Shown: piece by piece, positions 56,957 through 64,000 of the stretch
Numbering within the stretch: the first letter of the stretch is position 1
How the letters are laid out: each line of letters opens with the position of its first letter
NCBI RefSeq assembly: GCF_023898315.1
Contig: NC_064616.1
Coordinates: 295,542,934-295,606,933, forward strand
Length of the DNA stretch: 64,000 bases
Reading direction: 5' to 3'
Source: Schistocerca nitens
Lineage: Eukaryota > Arthropoda > Insecta > Orthoptera > Acrididae
The notes under the pieces: generated by a model
Seen by the model: only the letters and a program-made list of their open reading frames with translations
Database searches by the model: none
What the model was told of the DNA's origin: nothing
Program-made: the position numbers and the translations under genes

Positions 56957-57736
56957 ATGCAGAGTAACGATCCAAACAGTAAAGGTGAGATATCTGTAAG
57001 CTTAGTGAATAAAGGTGAAAACTTTTTGAAATTTTTTTGGGACCAAATTGATGATAACATAGATAAATGGGCATTTTGGAATAAGTTAGGTGTGGTTAGT
57101 CAAAATTTGTATCCAAATTGGTGGAATGAAGTGAAAGAAGATCTAAGTAGGAAATGTAATTTTGACAGCAATATATTTTGTGTTCCTTCTTTAATAAGTG
57201 ATGTTAGTTGTGCTATGCTACCCATTCAGTGTGTTCAAGCTTTACCTGACATGTGTAACCAAAGTAATGCAATCATACTAGTAAAGTTGATAAAACACTG
57301 CAAAAACAGTGTAGATGCAGCATTTGATGAAATAGAGAGTGATCTCTTACATGAAGTGTCCAATAACAGAGATGATGATTCAGATTTTGGATGTCCTTAC
57401 ATTAAGATTAAGATTGATCAGTGGGAAGGGAACTGTTTGATCGATATAGGTAGCCCAATTTGTGGTATATCTGAACAATTTAGAGACAAAATCCAATATA
57501 GTAAGAATTTTGTAGAAATGTCCATTGCACTTGTAAATACAATAGGAGCTGCTGGTAAGCAAAGCAAGTATGTAAAATGTCAAACACTGTTAACATTTAG
57601 TACAGAGGACAAGATATATGAACATGGATGCATAATGATAACTAGTCTGGAAGAAAATATTTACTATGTCTGTAGATTTTTAATATTATACAATTGTGTT
57701 TTGTTTGCCATGAATGTAGTATGTAAGAACATGTAG
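56957..57736 (+). pseudogene. Retropepsin-like ORF of another LTR retrotransposon
   Basis: The 259-codon frame starts MQSNDPNSKGEISVSLVNKG and reaches YIKIKIDQWEGNCLIDIGSP near 57396-57456. This has the layout of a retroviral-type aspartic protease, but its active-site D-T/S-G reads D-I-G. A hydrophobic strand pattern continues to about residue 240. No RT follows: the SINE and then the RTE element come next. It could be the Pol start of the element whose Gag remnant lies at 54270-55056. Confidence 0.5.
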
Positions 57737-57737
57737 G

Positions 57738-57890
57738 TTCTAAAATTCTCGCTACGGTCGCAGGTTTGAATCCTGCCTCGGGCATGGATGTTTGTGATGT
57801 CCTTAGGTTTAACTAGTTCTAAGTTCTAGGGGACTAATAACCTCAGCAGTTGAGTCCCATAGTGCTCAGAGCCATTTTTTCTAAAATTCT
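57738..57890 (+). mobile_element. tRNA-derived SINE with 12-bp TSD
   Basis: The element 57750-57878 carries a B box GGTTTGAATCC, the middle part AGTTCTAAGTTCTAGGGGAC and the 3' core CCTCAGCAGTTGAGTCCCAT with a T-rich tail. It is flanked by TTCTAAAATTCT at 57738-57749 and 57879-57890 (the first two T of the second copy are shared with the tail). The A box at the 5' end is truncated or weak. It is the full relative of the 43-bp fragment at 1343-1385. Confidence 0.9.
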
Positions 57891-57973
57891 ATTTTGTCCA
57901 TTGCCTGAGTTTAAATCTATCTGTAGATTCATAAGACTATATAAGTATGTTTTGCTTTCTGGAATTTAGTATG

Positions 57974-60967
57974 TTGTTGTTGTTGTGGTCTTCAGTCCTG
58001 AGACTGGTTTGATGCAGCTCTCCATGCTACTCTATCCTGTGCAAGCTTCTTCATCTCCCAGTACCTACTGCAACCTACATCCTTCTGAATCTGCTTAGTG
58101 TATTGATCTCTTGGTCTCCCTCTACGATTTTTACCCTCCACGCTGCCCTCCAATGCTAAATTTGTGATCCCTTGATGCCTCAAAACATGTCCTACCAACC
58201 GATCCCTTCTTCTAGTCAAGTTGTGCCACAAACTTCTCTTCTCTCCAATCCTATTCAATACCTCCTCATTAGTTACGTGATCTACCCACCTTATCTTCAG
58301 CATTCTTCTGTAGCACCACATTTCGAAAGCTTCTATTCTCTTCTTGTCCAAACTAGTTATCGTCCATGTCTCACTTCCATACATGGCTACACTCCATACA
58401 AATACTTTCAGAAACGACTTCCTGACACCTAAATCTATACTCGATGTTAACAAATTTCTCTTCTTGAGAAACGCTTTCCTTGCCATTGCCAGTCTACATT
58501 TTATATCCTCTCTACTTCGACCATCATCGGTTATTTTACTCCCTAAATAGCAAAACTCCTTTACTACTTTAAGTGTCTCATTTCCTAATCTAATTCCCTC
58601 AGCATCACCCGACTTAATTTGACTACATTCCATTATCCTCGTTTTGCTTTTGTTGATGTTCATCTTATATCCTCCTTTCAAGACACCGTCCATTCCATTC
58701 AACTGCTCTTCCAAGTCCTTTGCTGTCTCTGACAGAATTACAATGTCATCGGCGAACCTCAAAGTTTTTACTTCTTCTCCATGAATTTTAATACCTACTC
58801 CGAATTTTTCTTTTGTTTCCTTTACTGCTTGCTCAATATACAGATTGAATAACATCAGGGAGAGGCTACAACCCTGTCTCACTCCTTTCCCAACCACCGC
58901 TTCCCTTTCATGCCCCTCGACTCTTATAACTGCCATCTGGTTTCTGTACAAATTGTAAATAGCCTTTCGCTCCCTGTATTTTACCCCTGCCACCTTCAGA
59001 ATTTGAAAGAGAGTATTCCAGTCAACATTGTCAAAAGCTTTCTCTAAGTCTACAAATGCTAGAAATGTAGGTTTGCCTTTTCTTAATCTTTCTTCTAAGA
59101 TAAGTCGTAAGGTCAGTATTGCCTCACGTGTTCCAACATTCCTACGGAATCCAAACTGATCTTCCCCGAGGTCAGCTTCTACCAGTTTTTCCATTCGTCT
59201 GTAAAGAATTCGTGTTAGTATTTTGCAGCTGTGACTTATTAAACTGATAGTTCGGTAATTTTCACATCTGTCAACACCTGCTTTCTTTGGGATTGGAATT
59301 ATTATATTCTTCTTGAAGTCTGAGGGTATTTCGCCCGTCTCATACATCGTGCTCACCAGATGGTAGAGTTTTGTCATGACTGGCTCTCCCGAGGCCATCA
59401 GTAGTTCTAGTGGAATGTTGTCTACTCCCGGGGCCTTGTTTCGACTCAGGTCTTTCAGTGCTCTGTCAAACTCTTCACGCAGTATCTTATCTCCCATTTC
59501 ATCTTCATCTACATCCTCTTCCATTTCCATAATATTGTCCTCAAGAACATCTCCCTTGTATAAACCCTCTATATACTCCTTCCACCTTTCTACCTTCCCT
59601 TCTTTGCTTAGAACTGGGTTTCCATCTGAGCTCTTGATATTCATACAAGTGGTTCTCTTCTCTCCAAAGGTCTCTTTAATTTTCCTGTAGGCAGTATCTA
59701 TCTTACCCCTAGTGAGACAAGCCTCTACATCCTTACATTTGTCCTCTAGCCATCCCTGCTTAGCCATTTTGCACTTCCTGTCGATCTCATTTTTGAGACG
59801 TTTGTATTCCTTTTTGCCTGCTTCATTTACTGCATTTTTATATTTTCTCCTTTCATCAATTAAATTCAATATTTCTTCTGTTACCCAAGGATTTCTATTA
59901 GCCCTCGTCTTTTTACCTACTTGATCGTCTGCTGCCTTCACCACTTCATCCCTCAGAGCTACCCATTCTTCTTCTACTGTATTTATTTCCCCCATTCCTG
60001 TCAATTGTTCCCTTATGCTCTCCCTGAAACTCTCTACAACCTCTGGTTCTTTCAGTTTATCCAGGTCCCATCTCCTTAAATTCCCACCTTTTTGCAGTTT
60101 CTTCAGTTTCAATCTGCAGTTCATAACCAATAGATTGTGGTCAGAATCCACATCTGCCCCAGGAAATGTCTTACAATTTAAAACCTGGTTCCTAAATCTC
60201 TGTCTTACCATTATATAATCTATCTGAAACCTGTCAGTATCTCCTGGCTTCTTCCATGTATACAGCCTCCTTTCATGATTCTTGAACCAAGTGTTAGCTA
60301 TGATTAAGTTATGCTCTGTGCAAAATTCTACAAGGCGGCTTCCTCTTTCATTCCTTCCCCCCAATCCATATTCACCTACTATGTTTCCTTCTCTCCCTTT
60401 TCCTACTGACGAATTCCAGTCACCCATGACTATTAAATTTTCGTCTCCCTTCACTACCTGAATAATTTCTTTTATCTCGTCATACATTTCATCTATTTCT
60501 TCATCATCTGCAGAGCTAGTTGGCATATATACTTGTACTACTGTAGTAGGCATGGGCTTTGTGTCTATCTTGGCCACAATAATGCGTTCACTATGCTGTT
60601 TGTAGTAGCTAACCCGCACTCCTATTTTTTTATTCATTATTAAACCTACTCCTGCATTACCCCTATTTGATTTTGTATTTATAACCCTGTAATCACCTGA
60701 CCAAAAGTCTTGTTCCTCCTGCCACCGAACTTCACTAATTCCCACTATATCTAACTTTAACCTATCCATTTCCCTTTTTAAATTTTCTAACCTACCTGCC
60801 CGATTAAGGGATCTGACATTCCACGCTCCGATCCGTAGAACGCCAGTTTTCTTTCTCCTGATAACGACGTCCTCTTGAGTAGTCCCCGCCCGGAGATCCG
60901 AATGGGGGACTATTTTACCTCCGGAATATTTTACCCAAGAGGACGCCATCATCATTTAATCATACAG
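57974..60967 (-). mobile_element. RTE-type LINE copy B with intact ORF
   Basis: This minus-strand insertion is flanked by TAGTATG at 57967-57973 and 60968-60974. Its 3' end is a very short UTR ending in (CAA)n, as usual for RTE elements. Compared with copy A (11648-14851), the 5' leader is cut about 12 nt upstream of the first ATG, so the whole ORF survives a 5' truncation. It lies between the retropepsin-like ORF with its adjacent SINE and the gypsy element at the right edge. Confidence 0.9.
57992..60955 (-). CDS. Endonuclease-reverse transcriptase of an RTE-type LINE (987 aa, intact)
   Basis: The protein nicks target DNA and reverse-transcribes its own RNA at the nick (target-primed reverse transcription). 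An apurinic-type endonuclease occupies about residues 40-280, with Asn46 (GAWNVRSL), Glu75 (SEVRW), Asp179/Asn181 (GDWN) and Asp272/His273 (SDHN). A basic linker follows. The reverse transcriptase occupies about 510-800, with Asp636 (FVDLEKAFD), GVRQGCSLSL at 691-700 and Asp736-Asp737 (FADD). The C-terminal part includes YGSETW and the RRGRPR segment. Every catalytic residue expected is present. The start is the first of three tandem ATGs at 60955. Length fits RTE proteins (about 1,000 residues). The promoter-bearing leader is lost, so autonomous expression is doubtful. Confidence 0.92.
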   Translation of the reverse strand: MMMASSWVKYSGGKIVPHSDLRAGTTQEDVVIRRKKTGVLRIGAWNVRSLNRAGRLENLKREMDRLKLDIVGISEVRWQEEQDFWSGDYRVINTKSNRGNAGVGLIMNKKIGVRVSYYKQHSERIIVAKIDTKPMPTTVVQVYMPTSSADDEEIDEMYDEIKEIIQVVKGDENLIVMGDWNSSVGKGREGNIVGEYGLGGRNERGSRLVEFCTEHNLIIANTWFKNHERRLYTWKKPGDTDRFQIDYIMVRQRFRNQVLNCKTFPGADVDSDHNLLVMNCRLKLKKLQKGGNLRRWDLDKLKEPEVVESFRESIREQLTGMGEINTVEEEWVALRDEVVKAADDQVGKKTRANRNPWVTEEILNLIDERRKYKNAVNEAGKKEYKRLKNEIDRKCKMAKQGWLEDKCKDVEACLTRGKIDTAYRKIKETFGEKRTTCMNIKSSDGNPVLSKEGKVERWKEYIEGLYKGDVLEDNIMEMEEDVDEDEMGDKILREEFDRALKDLSRNKAPGVDNIPLELLMASGEPVMTKLYHLVSTMYETGEIPSDFKKNIIIPIPKKAGVDRCENYRTISLISHSCKILTRILYRRMEKLVEADLGEDQFGFRRNVGTREAILTLRLILEERLRKGKPTFLAFVDLEKAFDNVDWNTLFQILKVAGVKYRERKAIYNLYRNQMAVIRVEGHEREAVVGKGVRQGCSLSLMLFNLYIEQAVKETKEKFGVGIKIHGEEVKTLRFADDIVILSETAKDLEEQLNGMDGVLKGGYKMNINKSKTRIMECSQIKSGDAEGIRLGNETLKVVKEFCYLGSKITDDGRSREDIKCRLAMARKAFLKKRNLLTSSIDLGVRKSFLKVFVWSVAMYGSETWTITSLDKKRIEAFEMWCYRRMLKIRWVDHVTNEEVLNRIGEKRSLWHNLTRRRDRLVGHVLRHQGITNLALEGSVEGKNRRGRPRDQYTKQIQKDVGCSRYWEMKKLAQDRVAWRAASNQSQD

Positions 60968-61125
60968 TAGTATGTATATAAATGAAAAACTTGGTCTAGT
61001 TTAGAGAGTTACATACTCGCAAACAGCGGGCAGAACAGCAGAACAGAAGAGACAATGACCGTGAAAACAGCAAGTTCCACATAAGCGGGCGCTGTCGATT
61101 CAGCCGTCAGGGCATCGCCCAACCG

Positions 61126-61371
61126 GCTCACGTGTTTCTCAGTTGTCGTATGTGAGCAAAGGCCCTCACCTACATCCCAAGAGCCAATGACCGACGTTAA
61201 GAAGATTCTTCGAGAAGCTTTTCAACGTGACAGAAGAGGCAATGACCAGCTCACGTGTTTCTCAGTCGTCACATGGGATCAAAGGCCCTCGCCTACATTC
61301 CAAGAGCCAATGACCGACGTTAAGAAGATTCTTCGAGGAGCTTCTCAATGTGACAGAAGAGGCAAAGACCG
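61126..61371 (+). repeat. 123-bp tandem duplication with E-box-like CACGTG
   Basis: GCTCACGTGTTTCTCAG at 61126 recurs at 61249, and both copies continue through GAGCCAATGACCGACGTTAA and AAGATTCTTCGAG. Identity is above 90%. Each copy has one CACGTG palindrome. Such duplications in LTRs often act as enhancer repeats (inference). Confidence 0.85.
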
Positions 61372-62079
61372 TAAAGTCGTTCACCTCCAGTAAATTGAAG
61401 TGAATAAATATGCGAGACGCAGTGGGCCAGACAGGTGAAGACTGAGGGAGACGGAGACGGAGACGAAGAAGACGAAGAAGTAGCAGTAGTTTTCAGTCAG
61501 TTTCGGTGCTGAAGACCGTCATGCAAGAAGAGTCTACATCATGCACAGATGCACCAAGTCCGCCACTGTAATGGAATAGCAAGCAGCAGCCGCGGCGCCA
61601 GAAGACAGAAGTTAAAAGGTATTTGAAGTCTGATTTTTACGTACCCGGGTGACTCGTGAGGACGGGAAGGAGACGGCCTCACCTCAGCAGTCACCTGTGA
61701 GCTGGGATGAAGACCTGACAGCCAAAGACTGGCAAGCAGGAGTCTGTGGTTCGAGTCCGGGACACTGGCCTTGCCCCGCCACGCCGCTCCGCCTGCCGAC
61801 GCACAACACATGTGGCCGCTTAGAGAAGAGAAACACTGGGATGCCACACCCAAGGTATCATCCGATGCACGACTTCGCTCGCAATAATTAAACCGGCCAC
61901 CTCACGCTGCGCGTCTCCAGTCAGCTGGGCGAGACGGCGACACGAGATACACACCGCTATGCGTAATCAGACGACGACGACGCCGCTGCCGCCGCTGCCG
62001 CAGCAGAAGACTTCACAAACGACACAGCTGCCGCTCTCCGAACCAGAACATTCAGTAAGATACAGTTGTACAAATCTTC

Positions 62080-62085
62080 AATAAA
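62080..62085 (+). promoter_or_regulatory. Candidate poly(A) signal in LTR
   Basis: AATAAA followed by AGTTATCTTATGT, about 450 nt before the gag ATG. Confidence 0.4.
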
Positions 62086-62536
62086 AGTTATCTTATGTAA
62101 AAATGATGTTTCATTCGACCTCATACCCGAGCCAAGGAAGAACCCACCCTGCCCACATGTTGTTAAGAGAGAAAAGTTAATTTATTTAATATTTTCACCC
62201 TGACAGAATGCTTTAGAATGCTCATCCTGACAACTGACAGCATCAAAAGAGAAAACCCAGTTACATTTAGTGACAGAAGTGTCACATTTAGTAGCAGAAA
62301 TGTTACATTTGTGTCAGAGAAAAAACCCTTGGCTCAATATGAGGTGTGAATGACAGTCACTAAAGGTCCACAGTTAGTATTGTTTAATGTGTGAAAGAAT
62401 AGGGGTTTGCATAGCAGTCATAATATTTTCTTTATTTGGGTGTTTGTTCTCTCTCATAATTTTAAGAGTTTGTCGAAAATATTTAAACATCCTTTTCATT
62501 CAGTGTGGTAAGATTGTGTAACTAACAGTTTGTAAA

Positions 62537-63460
62537 ATGATGACACGAAATCGTACAAAGTCAGAGTCAGCACCACAAGTGGTTTATACTGATGAAGCTA
62601 TTCAGAGCTTAGTTAATCAGATAGCACAGCTTAAAAGTGATAATAATGCATTATTTAAACAGTTGAGTGAGGTTAGACAAACCAGTTCAATCCCTCCCAG
62701 CCTAGATTCCTCAGCATCAGCCTTAGTAACTCCTTTTTCAGGTAAACCTGGCGAGGACATAACAGCCTTTTTTGATGATTTAGTAGCAGCTGCAAAGTTA
62801 GGATCATGGTCAGATGAACAGCTCTTAGAAATGACAAAGTTAAGATTGCTAGGAGAGGCTAAAGCACACGTATTATACCATGAAGAATTACGGAATGCTC
62901 CAACATTTGAGGAATTGAAGAAAGGATTACTTAAACGTTTTCAAAAACAGAACAGCTGTAGATTTTATAGGGAACAGTTAAACACTATCACTCAGAGGCA
63001 AAACGAGTCGTTAGAGAGTTTTGTAGATAGGATTAGAAAAGTTAATATTAACACCTATCAGTTGACAACTAATGGTGAAGCAAATAAAGTTATTTTACAA
63101 GAGGCAGAAAATAGAGCTCTGGATACATTTTTACGTGGGTTACCTCTTGAAACGTCCCGTCATGTCAGGGCAGAGTTTCCTAAAAATTTAGCGGAAGCTG
63201 TATCTGTGGCGATAGCTTTCAAAGAAATAGACATTGCCACCAGATACAAGGAGAAGCGAAATGTATTTTCAGCAGGAGTACGATGTTTTAGGTGCGATCG
63301 ACAGGGTCATATAGCAAAAAACTGCAGACAACCTCAATGCACTAATTGTCAAAGAATAGGTCACACATTCAAGGAATGCAGGTCTAAGAAACTTTTTGGA
63401 AATAGAAATCAGTTAAACTCAAACGGGAATGTCGGAGCCGCCGCCAGGCATTCCCAATAA
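62537..63460 (+). CDS. gag: Ty3/gypsy Gag (307 aa, intact)
   Basis: Gag forms the particle that packages element RNA. The ORF starts at the first of two ATGs (62537) after a leader and ends TAA at 63458-63460. Residues 20-50 look like a short coiled coil. Residues about 65-235 match the retrotransposon capsid pattern (FSGKPGEDITAFFDDL, GLLKRFQKQNSCRFYREQLN, ESLESFVDRIRKV, FLRGLPLETSRHVR). Two CCHC zinc knuckles follow: Cys250-Cys253-His258-Cys263 and Cys268-Cys271-His276-Cys281, both with exact C-X2-C-X4-H-X4-C spacing. Pol overlaps the end in the -1 frame. The absence of stops and the perfect knuckles suggest a recent copy. Confidence 0.92.
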   Translation: MMTRNRTKSESAPQVVYTDEAIQSLVNQIAQLKSDNNALFKQLSEVRQTSSIPPSLDSSASALVTPFSGKPGEDITAFFDDLVAAAKLGSWSDEQLLEMTKLRLLGEAKAHVLYHEELRNAPTFEELKKGLLKRFQKQNSCRFYREQLNTITQRQNESLESFVDRIRKVNINTYQLTTNGEANKVILQEAENRALDTFLRGLPLETSRHVRAEFPKNLAEAVSVAIAFKEIDIATRYKEKRNVFSAGVRCFRCDRQGHIAKNCRQPQCTNCQRIGHTFKECRSKKLFGNRNQLNSNGNVGAAARHSQ

Positions 63461-64000
63461 AATTTCATGCCATTAAGGTGAATGTGAAGGTGGAATGCTG
63501 GTTATCTGCTACCATACAGGATAAAGAGGCAAGGATACTAGTGGATACAGGCGCAAACGTATCAGTAGTAAGTAATGAATGTATTGGAGAAAAGAAATAT
63601 GACCCTCCAAGGTATAGATTGAGTGGAGTAGGAGGAGGTACAGTGAAGTCATTAGGATGTACATCACTGATTTTCTATATTCATGGTGTACAATTTCAGG
63701 AAGATGTAGAAGTGGTAACAAAGGTAACTGACGGGTACGACGCGATCCTAGGACTGGATTTCCTGAATAAACATCATGCTAAAATCGACCTCAGACAGCA
63801 AACTGTAGAACTTAGCGGAATAGTGTTTCAGCTAGGTGACACCGCTGCAAAGGGCCCACTGCCGCAAGATTTCCCCAACCGGAAGGCGAAATCAACTGCA
63901 CTGCGTGCAACGTCCTTGAAGGTTGATTCGCGGGGTCGGATACCATCTGGCTCAGGAAAACTTTTCTGGATGACCGTTGACCCCGAAGTACCTACAGATA
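63406..64000 (+). CDS. pol: Gypsy Pol, protease start (-1 frame, runs off window)
   Basis: The frame one base behind Gag opens after a TAG at 63403-63405 and stays open to the window end. It encodes a retropepsin: ILVDTGANVSVVSN with the active-site Asp-Thr-Gly at 63544-63552, a flap region with GVGGGT, and the closing AILGLDFLN motif (about 63741-63767). No ATG is placed to start it independently, and it overlaps Gag by 55 nt, so expression as a Gag-Pol fusion by -1 frameshifting is the simplest model. RT, RNase H and integrase are expected to the right of the window. Confidence 0.88.
63412..63455 (+). promoter_or_regulatory. Candidate -1 ribosomal frameshift signal
   Basis: The heptamer GTTAAAC (63412-63418) is in the Gag phase G TTA AAC, as needed for simultaneous -1 slippage. 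A 6-nt spacer is followed by a perfect 7-bp stem: GGGAATG (63425-63431) pairs with CATTCCC (63449-63455), closing a 17-nt GC-rich loop. It lies within the 55-nt Gag/Pol overlap. GTTAAAC is a less common but known functional slippery heptamer. Activity is untested. Confidence 0.65.

Larger units (their letters stand above)
60975..62536 (+). other. 5' LTR/leader region of the gypsy element
   Basis: GC-richer than its surroundings, with a 123-bp tandem repeat, purine-rich hexamer-like repeats (GGAGAC/GAAGAC, about 61443-61485) and a poly(A)-type signal AATAAA at 62080-62085. These fit a U3-R-U5 plus leader arrangement upstream of Gag. I could not fix the LTR borders or a primer-binding site. Confidence 0.5.

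Noticed and set aside
61539..61853. 104-codon minus-strand ORF in the gypsy leader
   Set aside because: GC-rich chance frame in LTR/leader sequence without recognisable domains.

Overview
The window looks like insect nuclear DNA, most likely from a large-genome orthopteran such as a grasshopper or locust. This is inferred from spliced genes with introns above 10 kb, dense fossil transposons, many (GT)n/(GA)n tracts, and SINE families I associate with Schistocerca-type genomes; no species marker is present. I find one host gene only: the 3' end of an SZT2-like gene (KICSTOR complex, mTORC1 nutrient signalling). It runs on the + strand as seven exons from 1010 to the stop at 33703-33705. All seven exons join in compatible phase and give 452 residues of C-terminus; the rest of the gene lies to the left of the window.

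About 1-33.7 kb is SZT2 with its introns. The introns hold a 5'-truncated SINE with target-site duplications (TSDs), a mariner remnant, a Tc1-like element (8634-9796), a tRNA-derived fold-back cluster (10.5-11.6 kb), a nearly full-length but broken RTE-type LINE (11648-14851), a Penelope-like GIY-YIG remnant, a LINE RNase H remnant, and a full-length broken LINE (24876-28522) nested in a mariner-derived repeat. About 33.7-37.2 kb is the 3' UTR and AT-rich flank. About 37.3-48.6 kb holds a decayed LINE, a mariner (41143-42468) and a minus-strand Ty3/gypsy pol remnant that carries a nested mariner-like element and a nested SINE. About 48.8-51.8 kb is a mariner-like element split by a second DNA transposon flanked by TTAA. 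About 52-57.9 kb holds LINE RT debris and a patchwork of LTR-retrotransposon pieces: a gag-like region, a gypsy integrase with 3' LTR, and a retropepsin-like ORF.

The youngest material is at the right edge. An RTE-type LINE with an uninterrupted 987-codon ORF (57992-60955, minus strand) has a 7-bp TSD. The 5' part of a Ty3/gypsy element follows, with intact Gag (62537-63460) and a Pol/protease frame that runs off the window. Gag and Pol overlap in the -1 frame, and the overlap contains a phased slippery heptamer followed by a 7-bp stem.

The main value here is a readable stratigraphy of nested insertions, with several exact TSDs, around a conserved signalling gene. I see no CRISPR, operon or defence island. 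The less ordinary leads are the candidate -1 frameshift signal, the intact RTE ORF, a possible alpha-crystallin-like tail on the gypsy integrase ORF, and a frame-neutral 93-nt intron in SZT2.
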